Source: Eutrigla gurnardus
Taxonomy: Eukaryota; Chordata; Actinopteri; Perciformes; Triglidae
Reading direction: 5' to 3'
NCBI GenBank assembly: GCA_963514095.1
Contig: OY741271.1
Coordinates: 2,557,520-2,621,519, forward strand
DNA length: 64,000 nucleotides
The stretch's first letter is position 1; the number at the start of each line of letters is the position of its first letter. Below are positions 25,001 to 37,000 of this stretch, one piece after another. The translations under genes were made by a program, and so were the position numbers. The notes under the pieces are model-generated. The model was not told where the DNA came from. It did not search any database and saw only the letters and a program-made list of their open reading frames with translations.

Positions 25001-28000
25001 TTCCGTTTAAATGTTTCTAAATTTTGTTTTCCGTTCTCCTTTTTCGAAATTCCGTTTTCATTTATAGAAATTCTGTATTTTACAATTTTATAGGATTTTT
25101 TTCAACAAATAGTGTCTAATCGTGTAGGTGATAAATCAAAATAAAGAAATTTGTAGCAGCCCCCTGCCCCCGACTTTCGCCGTGTCTAAAATCAGCGTAT
25201 CTGTCGATCCACACGTCGCTATTTATGTTTCACTTTTCAGACATGCTGGATGAGGCGGTGCTCCAGTTGATTACACTAAAACACAATAGAGACTCTCCGT
25301 GGCTACGTTACAAGCTGCCCCCGACACCTCTGAGCGCTCTGCCTGGTTGTGTTGTTTTATGAATTGTGGAGCTCCTGCGACGGCCGCGCATTAGCCACAC
25401 ATTTCCTGCTTCCTCAACTTGTTTGTGTGACACATGGTGTGACTCAGCAGCAAATGGGGAATGGTTGCTGCAATAAGCAGATTTACGTTGCTCCTGTTAC
25501 GTCCCTAAATTCAAACAATTTTGTCGACACAAACCAAGAAGCGCATTCCCCCCGTGAGGACTCTTTTGTAAATATGCTGATTGACTTTGTACAAAGTCAT
25601 ATGTTCACATGTTATTGTTATTGTTTTTTTTAATCATATGTTTTCAACATAGACTGAAGTTTTTGCAAACAGAAAAGCAGATGCCACAACAGTGACTACC
25701 CTGCTCCTCAGAGACATTGTCTGCCTGTTTGGGATCCCGCGCTGCATTAACAGCGACAAAGGCACCAATTTCAACTCCTCTATCACACGAGAACTCTGCA
25801 AGGAACTGTGTTCTTCTGTCTAAGCTCTGCACTAACAGGTGATCGCAGCCCACACGCCTCCCACTGACGGGGACTGTCACAACCTTCAGCCTGGTGATTT
25901 CAACCCTGAAGCAGTTCAAGCGAAGGAACGCTCTCCAGCCCAGGTGGACCGGTCCATCTCAAATACTGCTGACCAACAACACTGTCATGAAGTGTGAAGG
26001 ACACCCCACATGGATCCACTCTTCACGATGCAGAAGATCAACAGCTCAGCGGGATGCCAACATGGACCAGTGAAGATCAACAGCCAAGCAGGAAGACAAC
26101 CCGGAACAGTGCTGTTCTAACCAGATGCTGACGGAGGACACCAACATGGCTGCTGCTTGTGACCGGATTATCACTTCTGTGGCTCCCTTGCAGTACCAGT
26201 ATTAAGCAATGGGGACAGAAGGTTGCTTTGGAAGATCCCCCTCTTAATACTGAAACCACGTAGCCACCAGAAGAAAAAAAAAGAAGCATATTAGCAACAT
26301 CTCGTCCCTCCTTGAATGCTCCATCCTTCAACAGAGACGGGAAACTGGACCCGATACATTTCTCACACATGACCAAATTATTTCTACAAACACTTATATC
26401 AACCTTCCGAGAATGATAGCTGGCCAAAGCTCCAATTCTAACCCTAACGGTTACACATGTGGATTCATCCCACATAATACCGATGAACTCTTCCCACTGA
26501 TGACTCTGCCCATTTCCGAATGTGACAGGTGCCATTTACTTCACCGGAATACACACACCTTACACCCATGAACTTTCCCCAGTTTTCACCTGAAATTAGA
26601 ACTTTATCCTGCAAAATATCCATAAACAAGTGTCAGGCGTGCATGGATGCCCCTGCTACCATCCCTCTTAGTGTAGTTCCAGGACCATTGGAATTGTGTA
26701 TTAAAGGCACCGGAAGTGGTCATGACATGAATTTCAAATTGTCACTTCGTGCTTTCCTCCATGACCAACAAGGACTTTAATAATTTGGGCTTCAACCTCG
26801 TCTTCGCCTCCCGCCTACAGCTTTAGACAATCTTTTTAGCATCCCAGGGTGGCACCTGTGCAGTGATTTGTGTTGAATGTTGTACTTATGTGACAGATTA
26901 TCATTGCACGCATTCAACACAATACTGATGAGGTGCACACCAGCAATATTAGCAAAACTTTTGAATGATTGGAAACGAATATAGAATAAATGTTTTTTGT
27001 TGTTATGTTGGAATAATCTGTTTTTTTATTACCTCTTTACTTATGAAAGAACAATATGCAAAACTACTACAGCTAAGGTGACTGCTAAAATGATGGCTCA
27101 GTCAATTACCCACTTACCTGAAGAACCCTTTCATGATGTTTTTGATGAATTGATGTATTGTAATTTTCTTATTTCACTTGACAACATTTTCTTATGTATT
27201 TAGTGTTGTCCTATAGGACAAAATGGGGAATTGTAGAAGAAAATATGTTACCTTACATTTCTTATTTGTATCTCATACTAATATTCCTTTCTCTCGGAAC
27301 ATCAAATGTCCTGCTGAGCTGTATTCATTGTATTTAACCCTTGCCATCTTGATGAAAAGACCCTTTGATCTTTCCCCCTTCCTGGACCGTCTCCGAAACA
27401 CCTTCATCTCACATACTTGATCAAGGCCTTCATAAATGACCCCTGTTGTGACACTATGTAGAAAGAACCCAGCTGTTCCGAGGGAAGTCACACCTTTATG
27501 TTGTCTCAGGACGTCTCTTCCTCTTGGGAGAGACGCATATTGAATCTATGTAAATCCACTGTTTAGACCTGCCCCTTTGGTTCTGTGTATAAAGCTATCC
27601 CTCCCCTCACGCAACATTACCCTTTCTCCACTGTCAGTGATTAAACCTCATTTGAACCAGCCACAGAATTGGACCTGAAGAGTTTTTCTTCCACAGATGC
27701 TATTCTCCTACCAAAAGCAGTTGCAGTCTGTAAATGCGCAGCACACACTACCGGGACTGATCCAGTTTCACGAGGAAACCGCAAAACAGACGAAGAAGCT
27801 AAACGCGCAGCGACAGAGGGACGGGGCTCAGATTACATTTTTGTAGCTGATACTGACACAGAACACATTGACCATGACATCTTGAAAGACATGCAAAGCC
27901 ACAACACCAGACACTGAAAAGACACTGTGGCGCGGCAAAGGAGCAAAACAAACAGACGATGACATCTGGAGGTGACCTGAGGGTAAGCCCATCCTTCCAA

Positions 28001-31000
28001 AAAACTCTTTATAGGTTTGCGGCTATTTTGAGCCATGGAATTACCCATGTCTCAACAGGAGGGATGGTGACAATGATAAGTAAATGTTTTACAACATATG
28101 GATACCAAAATTACTCTAAAAACTTTTGTGCATCCTGTTTGACTTGCTCAAGCACAACTAGCAAGGAAGAATGAGACCTAAAAGAGGAGCGTTCCCGAAA
28201 GCTGAATATCCATTCCAAACAATATGCATGGACTTCATCGAACTAAACAAATCAGAGGGGAAGAAATACTGTCTGGTAATAGTAGATATGTTTTCAAAAT
28301 GGGTTGAAATCACACCAACAGCAACAAACAACGCTATAGTGGTAGCAAAAATCCTTGCTACTATTATTGCACCAAGATTCGGATTCCCAGAAACAATTTA
28401 CCAATTTATTTTCATGGCTAAATAATCAGAAATGTTTAACATCCAACTAAAGTTTCATTGCAGTTATCATCCACAGTCGACAGGGACAGTAGAGAACAAA
28501 CGGCACCATCAAAGCAAAGCTAAGGAAGGCTATGGGAGAGACAGGTAAACCAGGACTGTCAGCATTTGAGATCCTATGTGGCAGATCCTATAGGATACCT
28601 CTCATCTACACAAAGGGGGATGACACTGAAGCAACTGAAACAATTGTTGATTACATGTCTAACATGATGAAAAACAAAGATATTATGTCCAAAGTATCTC
28701 CCCCTACAGATCCAGTGGCGGAAGAAAAAAAAAAAAAAGGAACTGGTCATCTCCTCGCTGGGAAGGTCCATATCAGGTTCTGCTATCTACACCGACAGCA
28801 GTCCGCATCGCTGAGAGAGGAACGTGGGTTCATCTGACACACTGTAAGAGAGCATACAGCACTCCAGAGGAGACAGATAAGTAAAAGCACCACACCATGG
28901 CAGATAGACCGTGGCATCCGTTTCGAAGGACAGGATGCGGCATGAGAGGAACATTGTGTCTAATGAGTGTGATAGCAGTGATAGTGGTAGTTCCGATACT
29001 CTGGGTACACGAACGTCAGTCTCAACAATTGAATGGCAACAACAATCACACCGCAGCTGAATCACTGATTGTAAATTCGACACAAGCCAATACAATGCTA
29101 GCCAATACAACGCTAGCCAAATTAAGAGCTAAAAGAGAAATCGGACCACAAATTGTATAACTCTGTGTCTCTACCCGCTGACAGGAACTGCACCACTGTA
29201 CACCACTTGTTTCCCCCTGTGCCAACTCACACGCGGCCACCCTGGTTTGAGCCATATGACGGCAACTACACCTGTCTGTCTAGAGAAGAAGGTACGGTTA
29301 GTGTAGGAACTTTGGCTCACTGTAATCTAACCCTGAAGTTATCAGCATGAGAAGGGGGTGTGCAGGATGCGTGGGTGAGAAGACAACTTGTGACCAGGGC
29401 AGACATCTGGTGGTTCTGCGTTGGTAAGACACTTAGAACAACATTACCAACTGACTGGATGGGTGTCTGTGCAACTTGTAATGCCATTCTATGTCCTGCC
29501 TTTGAATAATACAAAATCCCTACAGCATACAGAGGCCTCAGAGACGCTGCACCTTTTAAGAGAGATGCCCCGGACGGCTCCTTTGATCCTCATGTTTATG
29601 TGGACGCTATTGGGGTGCCTCGGGGAGTCCCTAACAGATTTAAAGCGAGAGATCAGATTGCAGCAGGTTTCGAATCAATGCTCATGTGGTGGGCAACCAC
29701 AAATAAAAATGTTGATTGGATTAACTATTTGTACTATAACCAACAGAGATTCATCAATTACACCAGAGCTGGCAGGTTTGACATCATTATCCGAGGAGTT
29801 CGCGGAAAACTCAGGTATTGATGAACACCCTTACTTTTCATGGATGGAGAACATGTTTGGCAAGTGGTCAGGGTTTATATAATCAGTTTTGATAACCATA
29901 ATCATAATAACCACAATTATGACTGTGTTGTGTTGTTGTTGTGTTCCATTCCTGAGAGACTTAGTTCAGAGGCTGATTGACGTTGCCATGAACAAGATGT
30001 TACTGTACACCAGAGTGCCGGATGAGGAGGATAAAGGTGATGCAACATCATATCTATCAGATTACAGTGACGATGAAATAACCCCTGTGAAGTGTGCTTC
30101 CCGATTCCTAGGTGAGCAGAAAGTTCCAGGTGATCTGGAAGCTGAGGACATGTGTGGGGACTTGGAGGATTTCTATGGTGACACTGGAGTTGAAATAAAA
30201 ACATCAATTCCACAGCACAATGATTAGGGCTGTCAAAGTTAACGCGTTAACGCAACATCCTCTTAACGCTGTTAATTTTTTTAACTCGCGATTAACGCTC
30301 GGTATTTAAAAAAAAAAAAACGCTCATTGTATGATTTATGGCCATCGGTGGCACCTGTAGTCTTGATCCAGAGGGAGGCAGAAGAAGAAGAAGCAGGATT
30401 GGCGCCACTACGGGACAAAGGAGGAAGCGAAGAAATGGAGAAAGGACTTGTGAACGGCAAATTCACCTTCAAAAGACTGCCGGATGGTTCAGTCGATAGG
30501 ACCAAAGTCATCTGCGCGTACTGTGGGTATGAAATGAGCTACCATAGAAGTACGTCCAGTCTGAGATATCACTTGCAACCCACTTCACTTTAATTGTTTG
30601 TGATATATTCTTATAACCATGTTTTGATCCCATGTTTTGGTAAGGGGATATTTGAAGTGTTAAATAAACATTTTCATAAATCAAGTATATTTGCCCTTAT
30701 GTTGGTAAAAGTATTAAAAATATGAAAAAAAAAATACATTAAGGTACATTTAGAAGAAAAAAATGTGCCAAAAAAATGCGATTAATTTGCGATTAATCGC
30801 GAGTTAACTATGGACAAAATGCAATTAATCGCGATTTAAAAAATCAATCTTTTGACAGCCCTCATATATATATATATATATATATATGTTAATCACATGA
30901 TGGAAGGAAGTTTTTATTGTTTTCCACGAGTCTAGGGTGAGATTTCCTAGGCAGGGTCAACTTACGGGATCGATGGGTTGACCAGCCTGCGTTGGACAGT

Positions 31001-34000
31001 TTTGTTTGATTTCTATTCTTCCTTCCTATTAAACTTTAAAGTACTAGTACTAGGTTAGATTTACAAGATGGGCTATGTATAACCTTGTTTGAATCACTGT
31101 ATCTTCCCAATTGGACTGGAGTACCATAGGGCGGTCGCCTGTAGGCAGAGGGGCCGTGAGAGAATTTCCCTGCCCGAATGTAAAGATAGATACTGAAGTT
31201 GCTAAGAAACTGCCTGACAGGGTTTTCGCTCTCACACTCGCCAAAATTTAACTAATGATTATGCTTGAGATAAGCATAAACAGGAGGGAATGTTATAAGA
31301 ATTTTGTATAACCTCATGTCTTAAAGTTTTCTTTGTTCAGGTTACAGCTTTATGTGTTGAACTGTTTATTACTTTAGTATCCCCATTGCTGACCTAAATG
31401 TTATCAGAGGCCTGGTAGTCATGATGTCTTGTTCTGCATGAAGATTAACTGTCAATGACGCATTATCTCCTAACAGTGATTTGAGCACTTCCTCTGTAGC
31501 ATCCTCACACGTTGTTGCATTGTAACTGCTCCTCTTGATCAAGATTATAGTCAGACGTCGACTTTACTTCTGTCTCTGATCTCCTCCTTGGGTGAATTTA
31601 TTCGTTTACGGGCAAATTCTTTTAACACACACCTTCAGTGGTAATTGTGACGTCTACTCCTAAATGGTCTATTGGATTCAATCTAACATTGCGGAAACAG
31701 GAAAGTTTGGCTCCGCCCACAAATCTAGTTATCCCAGGTTCCAAACACCAAAAGGTTTGATAAACAAAGTGCATGAATGATGGATGGATGACTGCCGAGC
31801 CCCCTGGCTCTACCTCCTCGTCCTCTCTGTTGGACTCGAGAGCACTAGCATGTGTGGAAGAAAAACTCTTCAGGTCCAATTCTGTGGCTGGTTCATGTTG
31901 AATTTTAATCACCGCAGTGGAGAAAGGAAAATACAGCGTTGCGATACAGTCCATTCTAAATAATGTGGGGCAAAAGAGAGCTTTATAGACAGAACCAGAG
32001 GGGGAGGTCTGATGAGTGGATTTGCATAGTCTCAATACGTGTCTCTCCCAAGAGTAAGAGACATCCTAGGTAAACAGAACAGAACAGCTGGGTTCTTTCT
32101 AGACAATGTCACAACAGGGGCCATTCATCAGGCCTTGATCAAGTATGTGAGATAAAGATGTTTCGGAGACGGTCCAGGAAGGGGGACAGATCAAAGGTCT
32201 TCTAATCAGAATAACAAGTTAACCACAGTCAAATAGGGCAGCAGGACATTTGATGAGTAGAAGAGAAAGGAATATTAGTATGAGATAAAAATAAGAAGTG
32301 TAAGATAACGCATTTTCTTCTACACATGCTAGCTGGCTAGTATGCTTGTAACCTCTTGACTTTGTGTTGATAATGTTAGATGATATGCTCAACTCAAATT
32401 CTTACAAAGTGAACCTTTAAGGAGTGTGAGCTCACCTGTCGTAGGTGCAGGAGGTGGTTGACCTCACGGTGGTGTCGGTCTTCTCTGGAATGAGCCAGAA
32501 GAGGTTCCTCGCTGTAATCAGGCGCACAAACTTCCTGTTCTTCTTAGCAAGGTAGCCGCAGTCAGCGTTGAAGTCCCCGAGAAGCATCACATTCTGCTCA
32601 CACAACAACACCGACGGTGAGCCCACAAGACCTCGTGGCCGTGTCCAAGTCCACATGACCTAAATGAGCTTTTACCTCAGTTCTCCAAATCTTCCTGACA
32701 CGCTGCAGAACGTCGTACAGAGCGTCCAGCTCTTTGGTGGTGTTGGTGGGCGTGGTGTGCTGAGGGATGAGGACAAACTCCTTTATATCTGAGTGGAGAT
32801 GGAGGGAGGAGGTGGTTATATGACTGAACATCAGCGTACCTTTCATTCTTTTAAGGTGTCAGAGGGCTCACCTGTCCTGGGGGCTTTAAAGCGGACTACA
32901 AAAGGCTCTCTGGAGAAAGCATCTACATCTCCTGGCTGGTCGTCTGGGTACTGATACTGTCCCGTGACGGCCACGGTGTCAGTCCTGCACACAAACGGAC
33001 AAACAGCATACCAGTACCTGGTCTGACCACGTTGGCTGCTAAGTGGCCAAGTGTTTCAGCTCACCTGTAGACAAAGACGTACTGCTCCTGGTAGGCGGCC
33101 GACCGGCCCAGTCGCTCACTGGACACGCTGCTGTACTCATGTTCACTGCTGTAGCTGAACACGGAGGAAACACAAACCATACAACATACAGCCGTATTAG
33201 ACCAACTATGTTCCTCTAAATGACTGCAGCTAGTTTCTCTACTAGATGTTAAATAGTTTATCATGTGAACAGTCTCATTGAAAATGATAAGAGTTATTAG
33301 TATCTTGTTAACCAACAAAGTATAAATGAAAAACACTCTTTCTACCAGCCACCAAACCCTGTTCTCATATTTAACACTTTACACTTTCATAGATATGAAT
33401 CTGTTTATTTTCCAGATATGTATGATCCGTCCCCTTTTAGATCCACATGAACTCTTCAGCATCAGTTAGTTCCTCCATACAGCTCTGATTTCAACAGGAA
33501 ACACCTCACTGTTAAAGCTGCTTGATGACCGTCTGATGACAAGCAATCTAACATAGAAAAGGCTATTTCTTAAAGGAGAAATCCGTTCTTTTTTGACCCC
33601 ATTTTCGTTGTCCCCAGGGTCATCCCAACTTTTCAGAAGCAAAAAAACAGACAAAAATTGACGTTGCCTAGCCTGAGATCTGTACCTGTCTGGCAGCCTT
33701 CCAGAATAGCTCCAATGCTAACCCATTGGGGCAAGTTTTATCTGCTTCTCTGGGCCTCAGAAAATAATTCCAAGACCTATGCAACACGGGTTGGGTCCGT
33801 ACGAGACACGACAGCGCTCATTTAGCTCAAATAGTGTGGCGAAACAACATAAATATGTGTGTTTTTGCATGGAGTTACTCACCTCAAATCACCCCATAGA
33901 CATTATCAGTAGATTGCAGAGCGTGCGCTCGTCCCTCCCAGTCCCCAGTTTTCCAAAGAAATTGTAAATAAACATTTTCCCCGTAGTTTTGATTTTGTAT

Positions 34001-37000
34001 CCATAAAGAAACAATTGAGCAGTGCAGTTGTCATGTCCGTAATAAATCCATGAAGCTGTTAAACAGCAACGATATACAGCAGCCTATAGCCAAAACAATG
34101 CAAGTCTCGCGCAAGTTCCCTTCTGACGTCCTCACTCTGGAGCTGTTTGTTATTTTTAGGGCCCGAGCGCCGACAACGTCGGGCAGCGAAGCCCTATTGA
34201 AACTGTATTGTTTTTTCTTATTAGGGCCCGAGCGCCGACAACGTCGGGCTGCGAAGCCCTCTTGAAATGCGAATGGTTTTTTTTCTTATTTTTTCGCCAC
34301 TTCGGGTGCCATTTTGGGGGCCTAAACATATTCAGAAGTTGAAAAAAATGGCATGCTAATAGAAAACGGTGAAAATTTAGATATTTTAAAGGTTTCATAG
34401 TTGGCCACAAAAAAGTGGCTCGCTAGCGCCACCTAACGCAAAGAAGGATGGCCAGCTCACACCGTAACTCCAATTAACTTGAAATTTTGCACAGATATGC
34501 AGATCCGTGTCCTCTACAAAAAATTACATTATGGCACTAAAGTCCGCCTACTGAAATTTTCCGCCATTTTGAATTTTGTGAAAAACACGTTTTTGCTCAC
34601 TTCTCCTAAACCGTGGATCGGATTCTCACCAAATTTGCTGTGCGTCATCATTAGACCAAGCTGGTCAAGTGCCATTAAAAGCTTTGTAAAATGTCGTTGC
34701 GTTCAGAAGTTATTAGCCAATAAACGTCAGAGGGGCGGGGCTCTAGAAATCAATACACATAACTCCATAATCTCTAACCCAATCATCACGAAACGTGCAG
34801 GATATGTTGACATAGCTCCCTGGAACATATCCTGAAAGTTTTATTAAAATTGACCACTCGGGGGCGCTACAGTAAATCAGCCATTTTAGGCCATTTTTGG
34901 CCATTTTAGCTTATTGTAGGCTTTGTATTTTAACGAACTCCTCCTACACCGTTGATCCGATTCATGCCAAACTCGCTGACACTGTTTTAGAGGCCTCAAC
35001 GATGCAAAATCATCGAAAGGTCTTGCAAAAGTTAAAGGGCGTGGCCGGGACGGCGTCCTGAACATGGACAAATTTCATGCTTCGACCACAAAAATCTAAA
35101 CTGTTATAACTTCAATGTACATTGTCTGATATGATCAAAACTTCACATGTTTGTCAAGAGTCCCACCCTAAATACATCTGCACTGCAATATTGACTCATA
35201 TTCAGAGCGCCACCTACTGGCTATAGAAAGTGTTAAGTTTTATACTTCAGCGAGCTCTTCCTAGCAGCTTTATCAGATTCACCTCAAACTTAGTCATCAT
35301 GTACTCAAGTCTTCAATGATGAAGAGTCATCAAAAGGTCTTGCATAAGTCAAATGGCGTGGCCAGTGTGTGACGTTTTTGCCAGTGTACAGGAAGTCATT
35401 GTAACTTCACCATACAATGTCCAATCTGCTCGAAACTTGCAGGATGTGTTGACATCTCTCCCTGGAACATATCCTGAAAGTTTTATCAACATTGACCACT
35501 CGGGGGCGCTACAGTTAATCAGCCATTTTAGGCCAATTTTCCCATTTTACCAATTGTACGGCTTGTATTTTAACGAACTCCTCTTACAGCGTTCATCCGA
35601 TTGCTGCCAAACTCGCTGAGACTGTTCTAGAGGCCTCAACGATGCAAAATCATCGAAAGGTCTTACATAAGTCAAAGGGCGTGGCCAGGGCTTGCGTTTT
35701 GGCCAGTGTAGAGGAAGTTGTTGTAACTTCAGGATACAATGTCCAATCTGCTCAAAACTTGACATGTTTGATTAGAGTCTCACCCTGAACACATATGCAC
35801 TGTAATATTGACCTTAGGTCAGAGCGCCACCTGATGGTACCTGGAAATATCATGTTTTTACACTTTTACGGCTCCTTTTCGGATATTGAACACCTTTGAC
35901 TTTGACGTAACTGCATGAAACTTTGTAGGTACATAGAACATGTAAATATGTACACAAAAGCCTCTTGGACCCATGCCCTAAACCCAACAGGAAGTCAGCC
36001 ATTTTGCATTTAATGTGAAATTTTAAGCGATTTTTCGCCTCTTTCATGCAGTATATTTTAACGAACTCCTCCTAGACCGCTGATCCGATTCCTACCAAAC
36101 TTTATGAGCCTGTTCTAGAGGCCTCAATGATTAAAAATCATCAAAAGGTCTTACATAAGTCAAAGGGCGTGACCAGGACGACCCCACGAACGCGGACAAA
36201 TTTCATGCTTCACAACACTCTAAACTGTTATAACTTCAGTGTCCATTGTCCGATCTGGTTCAAACTTCTCTCATTTGATAAGAGTCCCAGCCTGAACGCG
36301 TCTGCACTGCAATATTGACTCACAATCAGAGCGCCACCTATTGGCGACATGAAATGTCATGTTTTTACACTGTATAAGGTCCAAGTGTCGTGGAACTTTG
36401 CACCCCAGTCGAGCGTGACGACTTCAATCATCTGACACGTGATGGACGGGACGATTCAGGCAAGGGACGACCGCTGACGTGGCGGTGGCCGGGGAAGACG
36501 CGTGCCGTGGCGGTGGCTGGGGACGACTCACGCCGTGGAGGTGGCCGGGGACGACCCGCGCCGTGGCGGTGGCCGGTGACGACCCGCGCCGTGGCGGTGG
36601 CCGGATACGACCGGGGACGACTGGCAACGTGGCGGTGGCCGGGGACGACCCGCCCCGTGGCGGTGGCCAGGCCAGGCGGTCCGACACGTCAGGCGGTCGT
36701 AGCACTAACCGAGTTACGTGCCATGCGAGGGCCCGTTATCACTGCTCGCAGTTTTAATTACACTTGTTTCTCTATAGAGGCCAATAAAGTGGTATTCCTT
36801 GTACCTGACTACCGGCTACCTTGCCTCTGTAGCCTTCATCAGAGGTGTCACGTGATGTTGGCGTGATGTCATCTGTAATGTGTTATATGGAGTTTTTCAT
36901 CCCACCTGATGTGGTGGGATGACCGTGTCCCCTGACCGTGCGGAGCGCCCTCTGCCGTCTGATGGTCCTTTATACGGCCGGGGGCAGCCCTGCAGGACTG

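Larger units (their letters stand above)
15151..27695 (+). mobile_element. Endogenous retrovirus B, inserted in provirus A' (4-bp target duplication GATG)
   Basis: Two LTRs in the same orientation (15151-15619 and 27232-27695), flanked by GATG at 15147-15150 and 27696-27699. The RNase H reading of provirus A' runs up to the first GATG and resumes at the second, so the interruption is direct. Inside, protease-like, reverse transcriptase, integrase and CX6CC env remnants occur in normal order, all with stops. The provirus is 12.5 kb because a LINE (itself interrupted) was inserted into its leader. A purine tract AAAATGGGGAA precedes the 3' LTR. Confidence 0.9.

Noticed and set aside
2403..31627. 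One 29-kb provirus with LTRs at 2403 and 31627
   Set aside because: Pol and env occur twice, DNase exons 7-8 lie in between, and the LTRs differ by indels; two separate copies fit better.
36390..36866. 158-codon Trp/Gly/Arg-rich frame
   Set aside because: Minisatellite translation; both strands open.
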